Assembly: GCF_900108115.1 (NCBI RefSeq)
Contig: NZ_FTPU01000012.1
Location: 1 to 64,000, forward strand
Direction: 5' to 3'
DNA: 64,000 nucleotides
Source: Epilithonimonas bovis DSM 19482
GTDB lineage: Bacteria; Bacteroidota; Bacteroidia; Flavobacteriales; Weeksellaceae
How positions within the stretch are numbered: position 1 is the first letter of the stretch; the number at the start of each line of letters is the position of its first letter. The notes below the pieces were generated by a model. The model had not been told where the DNA came from, made no database searches, and was given only the letters and a program-made list of their open reading frames with translations. A program made the position numbers and the translations under genes. Shown in pieces: positions 18,415-27,353 of this stretch.

Positions 18415-19851
18415 GTGAGCAATAAGCGGCAAAAAATCATCAAAACCATGACGGCATTTGGTGGTGTACAATTTATTAATCTGGTTACAGGCGTTTTCAG
18501 ATCCAAGGTTGCTGCTATATGGTTAGGGTCTCAGGGTGTTGGTTTTTTGGGATTATTGCTTACTACTTTTAATCTTATTGTAGGGACTCTCAACCTTGGG
18601 CTGCCAACCAGTGTTGTGAAACATCTGTCTGCCTCTTCCATACAATTGTTACCCAAACGAATAAAGATTGTAAAAATACTGGCTGTAATCATTGGTATGA
18701 TCAGTGCGGCACTTTGTTTCTGCTTTGCGGCTCAGCTTTCGCTGATAACTTTTGAAACTGATGATTTTACCTGGGCTTTCCGATTGTTAGCAATTTCGGT
18801 GTTTTTTAAGCAGTTTTCCACTATCTATTCCAGTATCCTTAGGAGCACTGGCCGATTAAAACAACTTGCGAATGCTAATATTATAGCTAGCATTATCGGA
18901 ATTTTTTTTACCGTTCCGTTATATTATTATTTTCAGCTGCGTGGTATTGTTTATAACCTGATTACATTAGGCTTTGTAGAAGCTATCATATTTTACATTT
19001 ATTTTAAAAGACTCAAGATAAATAATGAAAAAGTGAACAAAACTGAGTTTTTGTCACAATCCAAAAAAATGGCTGGAGACGGCTTTTTTTATAACCTTAG
19101 CAGTTTTACAGAGTTGTTAGCTGCTTACGTTCTTCAGATGTTTATAAGTAATTATGGAGGGCTAAAAATCTTGGGACAGTATATCGCTGGTTATACGATA
19201 CTTAATTCCTATGTTGCTCTTATTTTTACCGTTATGAGTATTGATTATTTTCCTCGGCTATCAAAAAATAATACTCAAAACAACTTATTGAGTGAGGAAG
19301 TGAATCATCAGCTTTATATTGGAATCATTATTTTGTTTCCAATCTTATTACTGATGCTTCTTTTTTCCCATATTTTTATTATACTGATTTATACAAAGGA
19401 ATTTATGGCGGCAGAAGTGTATCTGCAGATTGCGATGATGGGTATTTTTTTTAAGTTATTTTCATGGACGGTGAGCTTTGTCCTTTTAGCAAAAGGCAGT
19501 CGCAGGCTAATCATACAGAATTCTATTATCTATAATATTATTTTTCTTTTCTGTCATATTTTCGGCTATTTAGCTGACGGATTAAGAGGTTTGGCAATAG
19601 GCTATACGATCTATTTTTTAATTTATCTTTTAGGAAATTACTGGCAGGCCAATCAACTTTTTAGTGTTAAAATAGAATCAAAAAATATTAAAACCTACAT
19701 AGCATGTTGTGTGATTATAATGCTATGTATCTTTATTAATTTCACGATTACAGACTCTCTGCTGAAAAAAATAATCATCTCAATGATTACAATTATAGCT
19801 TCTGCCTGGTCGTTGAGACGTCTTAATCATATTTTTAAGTGGATAAAATAA
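18415..19851 (+). CDS. O-antigen/polysaccharide flippase (Wzx family)
   Basis: A 478-residue integral membrane protein with about 12-14 hydrophobic segments. It begins at a GTG immediately after the fdtB stop codon, which supports this start and translational coupling. The N-terminus (GGVQFINLVTGVFRSKVAAIWLG) is the conserved first helix of Bacteroidota Wzx-type MATE-superfamily flippases. It should turn undecaprenyl-linked oligosaccharide units from the cytosolic to the periplasmic face. It belongs to the GNAT-fdtB-wzx transcription unit. No polymerase (Wzy) was recognised in the window. Confidence 0.85.
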   Translation: MSNKRQKIIKTMTAFGGVQFINLVTGVFRSKVAAIWLGSQGVGFLGLLLTTFNLIVGTLNLGLPTSVVKHLSASSIQLLPKRIKIVKILAVIIGMISAALCFCFAAQLSLITFETDDFTWAFRLLAISVFFKQFSTIYSSILRSTGRLKQLANANIIASIIGIFFTVPLYYYFQLRGIVYNLITLGFVEAIIFYIYFKRLKINNEKVNKTEFLSQSKKMAGDGFFYNLSSFTELLAAYVLQMFISNYGGLKILGQYIAGYTILNSYVALIFTVMSIDYFPRLSKNNTQNNLLSEEVNHQLYIGIIILFPILLLMLLFSHIFIILIYTKEFMAAEVYLQIAMMGIFFKLFSWTVSFVLLAKGSRRLIIQNSIIYNIIFLFCHIFGYLADGLRGLAIGYTIYFLIYLLGNYWQANQLFSVKIESKNIKTYIACCVIIMLCIFINFTITDSLLKKIIISMITIIASAWSLRRLNHIFKWIK

Positions 19852-20004
19852 ACCAATATTGTAAAAAAGCTGTCAGTTAGCTGGTAAAAAAACTTTTTGA
19901 AAACTGTATAAATTCTTATATTGCACAGCAACAAACTGGAACCCGAAAGTAATAAAATGTAGGAAGCTCTCAGAGAAAGCAACACGTATTTGTAATAAAT
20001 AATT

Positions 20005-20388
20005 ATGATAATCAATCTACCAAAAATAGAGGATCCTAGAGGTAATCTCTCTGTTATAGAAAATGAAACGATCCCTTTTCCTATAAAAAGAGTATACTAC
20101 CTATATGATGTTCCTAGTGGGACAGAAAGAGGCGGCCATGCACATAAAGAGCAGGAAGCATTTATCATAGCAGTTTCAGGAAGTTTTGATGTTATTTTAA
20201 ATGATGGTCAACAAAAACGAGTTTATACGCTCAATATGCCAAACCAAGGCCTTTATGTTCCTAAAATGACATGGCGTGAGTTGAAAAATTTTTCATCCGG
20301 TGCAGTTTGCCTCGTGATTTCTCCCGCAGTATATGATGAGGAAGATTATATCCGTGATTATGAAGAGTTTATAAGTTATCTAAAATAG
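20005..20388 (+). CDS. fdtA: dTDP-4-oxo-6-deoxyglucose 3,4-ketoisomerase, FdtA-like
   Basis: A 127-residue single cupin of the WxcM/FdtA class. Conserved residues visible are IEDPRGNLSVIE (8-19), the VYYLYDVP strand (30-37) and the catalytic histidine pair in RGGHAHKEQEAF (His45 and His47). It moves the keto group of dTDP-4-keto-6-deoxyglucose from C4 to C3, giving the substrate of the FdtB aminotransferase. A 153-bp spacer separates it from the flippase. Its last 13 bp overlap the convergent glycosyltransferase gene. Whether the product is the galacto (FdtA) or gluco (QdtA) epimer cannot be told from sequence alone. Confidence 0.85.
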   Translation: MIINLPKIEDPRGNLSVIENETIPFPIKRVYYLYDVPSGTERGGHAHKEQEAFIIAVSGSFDVILNDGQQKRVYTLNMPNQGLYVPKMTWRELKNFSSGAVCLVISPAVYDEEDYIRDYEEFISYLK

Positions 20389-21272
20389 ATTTTCGCTCTG
20401 CAATACATTTCCAAAAAAGAAAACTCCAACAGATCTTTCCAGTTTCTGGACCTGTAGCATTGAGCCATACTATAGTGTATTCTTTTTAAAAGCGATCTGT
20501 TTTCGGATCGGGAATTTCTTCGGATAGCCTGCTTTAAAACAATACGTAGTGAGATATTGATCCTTTCCGCAAAATCATTTTTTTTATGAAACTGGCTACC
20601 TAGGGAATTGGTAAGCTCCCTTTTTTCGACTAAAAATTTATCCAAAAAAGCAATCTTATATTCGTATGAGAGCCTTAACCAGTAGTCCAGATCTTCAAAA
20701 ACCAGGCGCTCATCATAACCTTTCAGAATATCAAACTGGTATCTTCTCATCATTGCTGAAACCGAACACATGCACAACCCCCCAGCCAAAAGGCTTTTAT
20801 AGGTGGTTTTGAAAAGATTTCTGTCCAATACTTTTTTATCCTCATCCACAGGGAAATACTGGTACTTAAAATTACCTTTCTCATCAATAACCGTAGCATT
20901 GCCGAAAATAAGTCCTACGTCCTGTGGTTGCGTCATAAAAAAACCCACCTGATTTTTGACGCAATCAGGAAGAAGCCTGTCATCACCTGACAGATCGATT
21001 AGAAAATCGCCCGAAGAAACAGCAAAAGCCTGATTAAAAGCTTTATTATGACTTGTTGCCTTTTCCAGATCTATGTAAATCACCGAAGGATGAAGCTTTA
21101 TAAAATCAGCAATCGTTTTGCCTGAATCGTCAGAACTGCCATTATTAATAACTATAAGTTCTATATTTGTGTAAGATTGATTAACGACAGAGTAAAGTGC
21201 TTCTGTGATATAAGCAGCGTGATTGTAGCAATTGCAGATAACCGTTACCAGAGGTAAATTTTCAGCAGACAT
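20376..21272 (-). CDS. Glycosyltransferase family 2
   Basis: A 298-residue GT-A fold enzyme from the ATG at 21272; an upstream ATG (21287) would overlap the divergent gene by 14 bp. The N-terminus LPLVTVICNCYNHAAYI and the NNGSSDDSG motif bind the nucleotide sugar. The metal-binding aspartates are in LSGDDRLLPD (about 90-99) and the acceptor region has FEDLDYWLRL (about 216-225). It should add a sugar to a lipid-linked or surface glycan on the cytosolic side. Its 3' end overlaps fdtA by 13 bp, and its start lies one base from that of the divergent GT4 gene. Confidence 0.87.
   Translation of the reverse strand: MSAENLPLVTVICNCYNHAAYITEALYSVVNQSYTNIELIVINNGSSDDSGKTIADFIKLHPSVIYIDLEKATSHNKAFNQAFAVSSGDFLIDLSGDDRLLPDCVKNQVGFFMTQPQDVGLIFGNATVIDEKGNFKYQYFPVDEDKKVLDRNLFKTTYKSLLAGGLCMCSVSAMMRRYQFDILKGYDERLVFEDLDYWLRLSYEYKIAFLDKFLVEKRELTNSLGSQFHKKNDFAERINISLRIVLKQAIRRNSRSENRSLLKRIHYSMAQCYRSRNWKDLLEFSFLEMYCRAKIYFR
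21255..21262 (+). promoter_or_regulatory. Candidate promoter of the GT4 gene inside the GT2 coding region
   Basis: TAAATTTT matches TAnnTTTG at 7 of 8 positions and is preceded by a TTG 20 nt upstream. It lies within the first codons of the antisense GT2 gene, 11 nt before the GT4 ATG. Confidence 0.4.
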
Positions 21273-21273
21273 T

Positions 21274-22371
21274 ATGATAAAAAACAAAAGTAGAGAAAAA
21301 AAACTTAAAATTGCTTTGGTTGGTTATACATTGTCATCGGGCGGCCTGGAACGTGTTATATCCAACATGTCGCACCTGTTCCACGACATGGGCTATGATG
21401 TTCACCTCTATATTCTTCGGTCTGAGATTGATTATTCATATGCCGGCGAATTGCATCAATATAATATAGATAAATACCATGGATTTGAGAAACTTAAACA
21501 ATATCTGAAAATCCGCAAATCACTTATAGAAAATCAGTTTGATTATATCATAGATCAGCGGTACCGGATTAATGCCTTTTCCGAACTATTCTGGCAGCGC
21601 TTCATTTATAAAGATCAAAATGTCATTAATTACATACACAGTTCTTTTTTAACACATTACTTGTTTCCACAACCGCTGATTAACCAATTGATTTTCAACA
21701 GCAGGCCGTTTTTCTGCGTATCCAAAGGCATTGAAAAAATGGTGAATTCGCAGTTTCCAAAACTTAAAACCAAAACAGTTTATAATCCCATCTCTGTAGA
21801 ATTGGATGATACTGCAATTTCTGAAAATCACTTTATACTCGCCATCACAAGAATGGACAAAAGCAATGTAAAACAGGTTGATACTCTTCTGGAATGTTAT
21901 TCCGAAAGTAATTTAGCCACAAAAGGTTATCAACTTGTAATTATAGGCTCTGGCGAACGTTTGGAAGAGATGCTGCAATATGCAGTGCAGCTCGGGATTG
22001 AGAACAACGTTATATTCAAAGGCTTTATGGTTAATCCTTACAACTACCTTAAGAATGCCTATTTTACGGTGTTAACAAGCAAATACGAAGGCTTGCCAAC
22101 TGTTTTGGCAGAATCATTGCTGGCTGGTACCCCTGTCATTTCATTTGATTGTGAAACTGGTCCAAGAGAAATTATCATTGACGGAGAAAATGGCTTGTTA
22201 GTTGAAAATCAGAATAAAAAAGCGCTGATTATGGCTATGGACAGACTGGCGAATGATGAATCGCTTTATCAAAAACTGAAAGGAAACAGCCTGACATCGG
22301 TTAAACAATTCTCCAGATCTGTGATTGAGCAGGAATGGCAACTTTTTTTCGAAAATAGATCAGGTGATTAA
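21274..22371 (+). CDS. Glycosyltransferase family 4
   Basis: A 365-residue GT-B enzyme from the ATG at 21274. An earlier ATG at 21232 would run through the divergent gene's start and adds residues that do not resemble the family. The N-terminal GYTLSSGGLERVISNMSH loop binds the acceptor or phosphate. The donor-binding EX7E motif appears as YEGLPTVLAESLLAGTPVI (about 275-293), and GSGERLEEM marks the Rossmann strand of the donor domain. It is a retaining glycosyltransferase probably adding a hexose or aminohexose to the growing repeat unit. Its stop overlaps that of the next convergent gene within a shared TTAA. Confidence 0.87.
   Translation: MIKNKSREKKLKIALVGYTLSSGGLERVISNMSHLFHDMGYDVHLYILRSEIDYSYAGELHQYNIDKYHGFEKLKQYLKIRKSLIENQFDYIIDQRYRINAFSELFWQRFIYKDQNVINYIHSSFLTHYLFPQPLINQLIFNSRPFFCVSKGIEKMVNSQFPKLKTKTVYNPISVELDDTAISENHFILAITRMDKSNVKQVDTLLECYSESNLATKGYQLVIIGSGERLEEMLQYAVQLGIENNVIFKGFMVNPYNYLKNAYFTVLTSKYEGLPTVLAESLLAGTPVISFDCETGPREIIIDGENGLLVENQNKKALIMAMDRLANDESLYQKLKGNSLTSVKQFSRSVIEQEWQLFFENRSGD
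21285..21292 (-). promoter_or_regulatory. -7 promoter element of the GT2 gene inside GT4 coding sequence
   Basis: TACTTTTG on the minus strand is a perfect TAnnTTTG. It overlaps codons 4-7 of the GT4 gene and stands 12 nt before the GT2 start, giving a very short leader. Confidence 0.55.
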
Positions 22372-23306
22372 TGATAGACACTGAAGTCTATTCCGTACCT
22401 TTTCAAATAGCGTTTTACAAAAAGAAAAAACCTTAGGATGGATGGCGGCGCTGCCAAAAGCAGGTCAACTTTCTTACTGCGGTTATGGGCATCTACTTTT
22501 TTCAAATAATAATTTTTGCGTTCATTATTACCACTAATATGAAAATGAAGCGCATACTCTATCCTGTAAATATCAAGAAATTTTTTCAGGCTGGGATTTT
22601 TTTTCTCCTCAATATCAAACTTGTCTAAGTCCGGCAGTGTCTTTTGCCCAATTTTTGTTTTTGAAAGGCTGCGATTGTCTGGTAAATAATTATAAATCAT
22701 AGTAATACCCTTACAGATTGCCACCGGGTACTTCACTACAATCCTAATCCAATAGTCCAAGTCCTGGCCACTGGAAATATTAACATCAAAACCGCCAATA
22801 TCAAGAAAAACTTTTTTGTCTATTGCTACCGCGGAGGTAAGAGCTACACGGTTGACATAGCTACTTTTAAAAAAGTCTTCTACATAACCCTGATAGTCCT
22901 CCGGTAAATCAGGCAGCCGGCATTCGGAAAAGTGGTCGTTACCAATTTTTGTTTTGTATCGGCTGCAATACATCCCGGCATTAGGAAAATTGACAATTGT
23001 CTGGTAAAGACTTTCCAGATAATCAGGCATCCACTCATCATCCGCATCCAGAAAGCAGAAGTAATTACCAAGGGCTACACTCATCCCTTTATTCCTTGCG
23101 GCTGATACACCCTGATTTTGCTGGCAAAAGATCCTGATCCTATCATCCGTAAATTGCTGAGCTTTTTCAAGGCTGTCATCCGTAGAGCCATCATTCACAA
23201 TAATAATTTCGAAATTATCAAAAGACTGTTGCAGGACATCTTCCATGGTCTGGATGATGAAATCGGATTTGTTATACAACGGAATTATGACACTGAAAAA
23301 GGGCAT
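22368..23306 (-). CDS. Glycosyltransferase family 2
   Basis: A 312-residue GT-A enzyme: FSVIIPLYNKSDFI at the N-terminus, VNDGSTDDS (about 37-45), the DXD-type FLDADDEW (about 90-97) and SGQDLDYWIRI (about 196-206). It transfers a sugar from a nucleotide donor during glycan assembly and ends in a basic stretch suited to membrane contact. It is convergent with the GT4 gene; both stop codons sit inside the same TTAA at 22368-22371. A perfect -7 box 67 nt upstream gives it an independent promoter. Confidence 0.87.
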   Translation of the reverse strand: MPFFSVIIPLYNKSDFIIQTMEDVLQQSFDNFEIIIVNDGSTDDSLEKAQQFTDDRIRIFCQQNQGVSAARNKGMSVALGNYFCFLDADDEWMPDYLESLYQTIVNFPNAGMYCSRYKTKIGNDHFSECRLPDLPEDYQGYVEDFFKSSYVNRVALTSAVAIDKKVFLDIGGFDVNISSGQDLDYWIRIVVKYPVAICKGITMIYNYLPDNRSLSKTKIGQKTLPDLDKFDIEEKKNPSLKKFLDIYRIEYALHFHISGNNERKNYYLKKVDAHNRSKKVDLLLAAPPSILRFFLFVKRYLKRYGIDFSVYH

Positions 23307-23372
23307 TTTTATAAGTTATTATTGATGAACATTCAGAGATACAGTTTTTAAAATTAGTTAAAATCTTAATTA

Positions 23373-23380
23373 CAAATCTA
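23373..23380 (-). promoter_or_regulatory. -7 promoter element of the second GT2 gene
   Basis: TAGATTTG on the minus strand matches TAnnTTTG exactly. It sits in the 90-bp spacer after the EamA gene. Confidence 0.5.
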
Positions 23381-23396
23381 CTGAACATTGTATAAA

Positions 23397-24362
23397 TTAA
23401 TGCAGACTTCTATTTTTGATTGTAATATTCATCAGAACAATCGCCATTAATATTAAGAAAATACCCAACCACTGTATCAAAAGCACTTCTTCGCCTAATA
23501 AGACATGAGCCATCGTTACAGAAACAGGCAGCTCCAGCGATGAGATAATACTACCCAAACCTAAGCCTGCTTTAGGAAAACCGAGGTTAAACAAAATGGG
23601 AGGAAGTATGGTTCCAAATAGCGCAAGTACAAAACCATAGGACCAAAAAATGGAAAAGTCAAACGCTTTTATGGGCGCTGTAGATTCGGCATAATTCTGA
23701 TAAATTTCTCTCAGACTTTCAAAGGAAAAAGGGCCAATCTGAGTAAAGAACGAAAAAAGGAAAACTACAGCTGACCCGCCTGTAACCATGATGATACTTT
23801 TTCTGAGAACCGGCAGGTTGGTCCCAATCCTGTTAGATGTAAACATTGTTATCGTAAATGAACACGCAGCTGCCAGGCCCCACAACAGGCCGCGCCAGTC
23901 TAGATCTATTTCCATATTGATAATGTTGGTGGCCAGCAATGTTCCGATAATTACTATACAAACAGCTATCACTTTTCTTAACTGAGGAAATGTTCTCGTA
24001 AGGACACTTTCTAAAACTACACTCAACCACACAGACTGCATGAGGAGTACAATTGCAATAGAAACATTAATGTACTGCACCGAGATATAGTAGAAAAGGC
24101 TTGTACAGCCCAAAGATGTTCCGGCGAGCAGGAGTTGTTTAATCTGTTTCCTGTCTGGCATTTCCAGTTTTTTCTGAGATGTGGAAGTTTGGATCACATT
24201 CAGGATCAATAATCCCAAAAACCCTATAACAAACTGGGAAACTGTAACTTCCGACGTTGTATAACCATCTTTATAGGACAACTTTACAAAAGTTGCTAAC
24301 ATCCCATATATCGCAGATCCCAGACCTACAAACAGAACACCTTTTAATATATTTTTATCCAT
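23397..24362 (-). CDS. EamA/DMT family transporter
   Basis: A 321-residue protein with about ten membrane helices in two EamA repeats (roughly residues 5-145 and 155-300). The start at 24362 (MDKNILKGVLFVG) is preferred over the ATG at 24446, because the extra 28 residues are polar and unlike the family. EamA proteins are drug/metabolite exporters of the inner membrane; the substrate cannot be predicted. It lies at the edge of the polysaccharide region on the same strand as the neighbouring GT2, but with an intervening promoter, so a role in glycan export is not implied. Confidence 0.85.
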   Translation of the reverse strand: MDKNILKGVLFVGLGSAIYGMLATFVKLSYKDGYTTSEVTVSQFVIGFLGLLILNVIQTSTSQKKLEMPDRKQIKQLLLAGTSLGCTSLFYYISVQYINVSIAIVLLMQSVWLSVVLESVLTRTFPQLRKVIAVCIVIIGTLLATNIINMEIDLDWRGLLWGLAAACSFTITMFTSNRIGTNLPVLRKSIIMVTGGSAVVFLFSFFTQIGPFSFESLREIYQNYAESTAPIKAFDFSIFWSYGFVLALFGTILPPILFNLGFPKAGLGLGSIISSLELPVSVTMAHVLLGEEVLLIQWLGIFLILMAIVLMNITIKNRSLH

Positions 24363-24614
24363 TTTTCTAATGAGCAGCCAACAATCGCCTGCTGTATTAT
24401 AAATATTATCCTCATATTTTATTGACGCCCGGCTGATCTCAGCCATCTAGAAATTTGAGGATTGCAAACCTAAACATTTTCAGATAAAAAAAAAGTCAGT
24501 CATAAAGTCAGTCTTTTTTGGTTGGCAATCATTTTGCACCAGAATTTTTAAATTTTACAATTAATTATTGTAGGATTGTTCATAAAAAACATAACTTAGT
24601 GAATATTTTTAATT

Positions 24615-27140
24615 ATGGATTATAAATTTTCAGACGGTTTGAACCGCGTGTTCAAGCAAAGCAAGAATGAAGCAAGGCGTTTGCAGAGCGAGTTTCTGAA
24701 TACAGAGCACTTCCTATTAGGAATTATCAAGACTGAAAATTCCGCGAAAGAAATCCTTGAAAACCTTAACGCAGATCTTACCCAGATAAAAAGGAAAATT
24801 GAGACCCTAAGTGCGGTTAATACCAATCCTTTTACTGCCAATATGGGCAGCATATCTTTTACAAAAATGGCTGATCAGGCTGTCAAAAGATCAGAATTAG
24901 AATGCCGACAATATCAGTCTGCCGATATCAATACCGTGCACCTTTTACTCGGCATATTATACAAGCAGGAGGATCCTTCTTCCAACATCCTGCAGGCTTA
25001 TGACGTAGATTATGATGCGGTGCAGAAGGAATACAGGAAAATGCTCAAAAATACAGATCAGCTGCCGCAAAACAGCGCGTATGATGATGACGAAGAAAAA
25101 GAAGAACCTTACAGCCAAATGAGAAAACCGGCTGGCAACCTTGGTTCTCAAAAAAGCAAAACACCTACGCTGGACAATTTTGGCCGTGACCTGACTGCAC
25201 TTGCCAGGGATGGTAAGCTGGATCCTGTTATCGGCCGTGAGAAAGAGATTGAGAGAGTTTCTCAGATCTTATCAAGAAGGAAGAAAAACAATCCGCTTCT
25301 GATTGGTGAGCCTGGTGTTGGTAAATCTGCCATTGCAGAAGGCCTTGCTTTGAGAATCCAGCAGAAAAAGGTGTCCCGGGTTCTTTATGGCAAACGGGTC
25401 ATAACACTGGATTTAGCGAGTCTGGTTGCCGGAACCAAATACCGTGGGCAGTTCGAAGAAAGGATGAAAGCAATCATGACAGAGCTGGAAAAAAACCGGG
25501 ATGTCATCCTTTTCATTGATGAATTACACACCATTGTTGGTGCAGGAAGCTCTACAGGAAGCCTGGATGCTTCTAATATGTTCAAACCCGCACTTGCAAG
25601 AGGAGAGATCCAATGCATCGGAGCAACGACTCTCGACGAATACCGTCAGTACATCGAGAAAGATGGCGCGTTGGAAAGAAGATTCCAAAAGGTAATGGTT
25701 GAGCCAACTACGATAGAAGAAACAAAGCAGATCCTTCATCAGATCAAGGATAAATACGAAGACCACCACAACGTTCATTATTCTGACGAAGCCATTAACG
25801 CCTGTGTGAACCTTACTGCAAGATATATCACAGATCGGTTCCTGCCGGACAAAGCAATTGATGCGATGGACGAGGCCGGATCCAGAGTGTATATCAAGAA
25901 TATGAAAGTGCCTACAGAAATCATCGATCACGAAAAAAGGATCGAGGAAGTGAAGGATCTTAAACAGAAAGCAGTGAAAGCTCAGGATTACCTGGAAGCC
26001 AGAAAACTGAAAGATGAAGAAGAACGCCTCCAGATTGAGCTTAACCTTGCTCAGGAGCAGTGGGACAAGGATGTGAAGGAGAAAAAAGAAGAAGTCATCG
26101 AAGAAAATGTGGCAGAAGTAGTTTCTATGATGAGTGGTGTTCCTGTAACCAAAGTAGGTAAAAATGAGTTGGACAAACTGGCTCAGATGGATGACAAACT
26201 CAACGGAAAAGTAATCGGCCAGGAAGATGCTGTTAAGAAGGTGGTGAAAGCCATACAAAGAAACAGAGCCGGGCTCAAAGATCCTAACCGACCAATTGGG
26301 ACGTTTATATTCCTTGGGACAACTGGTGTAGGTAAAACGGAACTAGCCAAAGTAATGGCCCGCGAATTATTTGATTCCGACGAAGCATTGATCCGAATTG
26401 ATATGAGCGAGTATATGGAGAAATTTGCCGTATCGAGATTAGTTGGTGCGCCTCCGGGATATGTTGGGTACGAAGAAGGCGGACAGTTGACAGAAGCGGT
26501 AAGAAGAAAACCTTACGCTGTTGTACTTCTGGACGAGATCGAAAAAGCGCATCCTGATGTCTTCAACATCTTATTACAGATTTTGGATGAAGGCCACGTT
26601 ACCGATTCCTTAGGAAGAAAAATCGATTTTAGAAATACAATCATCATCCTAACATCTAACATCGGAACCAGAGACCTCAAAGACTTTGGTGATGGTGTAG
26701 GATTTGGTACCAATGCTAAGAAAACCAATACCGATGCAAGAGCAAGAGCCACGATAGAAAGTGCGCTTAAAAAAGCATTTGCACCAGAGTTCCTCAACAG
26801 GATTGATGATATCATCATCTTCAATTCTTTGGAACAGAACGACATCAGAAGAATTATCGATCTGGAATTGGGCAAACTTTACAGCAGATTAGAAAAACTG
26901 GGCTATCAGGTTGAATTAACCGATGAGGCCAAAGATTTTATCGCAGAAAAAGGCTGGGACAAAGACTTTGGTGCAAGACCGCTTAAAAGGGCTGTCCAAA
27001 AATACATCGAGGACTTGTTAGCAGAAATGTTGGTAAACAAACAGTTCAGTGAAGGCCAAAAGGTTGTTTTGAAACTCAATGAAGCCAAAGACGGCCTGGA
27101 GGGCGAGACCCAAAAAGAAATAAAGGAAAGTGTAAAATAA
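24615..27140 (+). CDS. clpC: ATP-dependent Clp protease ATP-binding subunit ClpC
   Basis: An 841-residue class I Hsp100 unfoldase. The N-domain has two Clp_N repeats (about 1-145, with FLNTEHFLLGI). AAA1 carries Walker A GEPGVGKSA (about 234-242) and Walker B VILFIDELH. A central UVR-type coiled segment (QDYLEARKLKDEEERLQ, about 455-475) marks it as ClpC rather than ClpA. AAA2 carries GTTGVGKTE (about 569-577) and VVLLDEIEKAHPDVF. It unfolds substrates for ClpP and takes part in protein quality control. ClpP is not in the window. A strong terminator follows 15 bp after the stop. Confidence 0.96.
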   Translation: MDYKFSDGLNRVFKQSKNEARRLQSEFLNTEHFLLGIIKTENSAKEILENLNADLTQIKRKIETLSAVNTNPFTANMGSISFTKMADQAVKRSELECRQYQSADINTVHLLLGILYKQEDPSSNILQAYDVDYDAVQKEYRKMLKNTDQLPQNSAYDDDEEKEEPYSQMRKPAGNLGSQKSKTPTLDNFGRDLTALARDGKLDPVIGREKEIERVSQILSRRKKNNPLLIGEPGVGKSAIAEGLALRIQQKKVSRVLYGKRVITLDLASLVAGTKYRGQFEERMKAIMTELEKNRDVILFIDELHTIVGAGSSTGSLDASNMFKPALARGEIQCIGATTLDEYRQYIEKDGALERRFQKVMVEPTTIEETKQILHQIKDKYEDHHNVHYSDEAINACVNLTARYITDRFLPDKAIDAMDEAGSRVYIKNMKVPTEIIDHEKRIEEVKDLKQKAVKAQDYLEARKLKDEEERLQIELNLAQEQWDKDVKEKKEEVIEENVAEVVSMMSGVPVTKVGKNELDKLAQMDDKLNGKVIGQEDAVKKVVKAIQRNRAGLKDPNRPIGTFIFLGTTGVGKTELAKVMARELFDSDEALIRIDMSEYMEKFAVSRLVGAPPGYVGYEEGGQLTEAVRRKPYAVVLLDEIEKAHPDVFNILLQILDEGHVTDSLGRKIDFRNTIIILTSNIGTRDLKDFGDGVGFGTNAKKTNTDARARATIESALKKAFAPEFLNRIDDIIIFNSLEQNDIRRIIDLELGKLYSRLEKLGYQVELTDEAKDFIAEKGWDKDFGARPLKRAVQKYIEDLLAEMLVNKQFSEGQKVVLKLNEAKDGLEGETQKEIKESVK

Positions 27141-27155
27141 CTTCCGTTCAATAAT

Positions 27156-27191
27156 AAAAAAGCCACTTCAGTAATTTGAAGTGGCTTTTTT
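27156..27191 (+). terminator. clpC terminator
   Basis: A 15-bp stem AAAAAAGCCACTTCA / TGAAGTGGCTTTTTT with a 6-nt loop and a terminal T-run, starting 15 bp after the clpC stop. Confidence 0.92.
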
Positions 27192-27242
27192 ATTTCTAGA
27201 AATCAGGTGATAATTTAAAATAGGACTTCTATTGTATTCAGA

Positions 27243-27285
27243 TTCTCGCAGTGAATCTGCCTAATCTGTAAAATCAGTGAGAGAA
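27243..27285. repeat. Interspersed imperfect palindrome, copy 1
   Basis: TTCTCGCA and TGAGAGAA ends frame an interior rich in AATCTG / CTGTAAAATC words. The same words occur in a second copy at 63829-63898. It lies in the spacer after clpC and is non-coding. Confidence 0.5.
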
Positions 27286-27353
27286 ATTATTTTATTACTA
27301 ACTGGGTTTTTAATATCAGAGATTAAAAAGAAAATTCCAAATACCTATAAATT

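Noticed and set aside
21232-21273. Upstream ATG for the GT4 gene
   Set aside because: It would add 14 residues encoded by the antisense GT2 start region, and the extra peptide does not resemble a glycosyltransferase N-terminus.
25524-26258. 244-codon open frame antisense to clpC
   Set aside because: A codon-bias shadow of the strongly conserved clpC AAA region, with an implausible Phe/His-rich composition.
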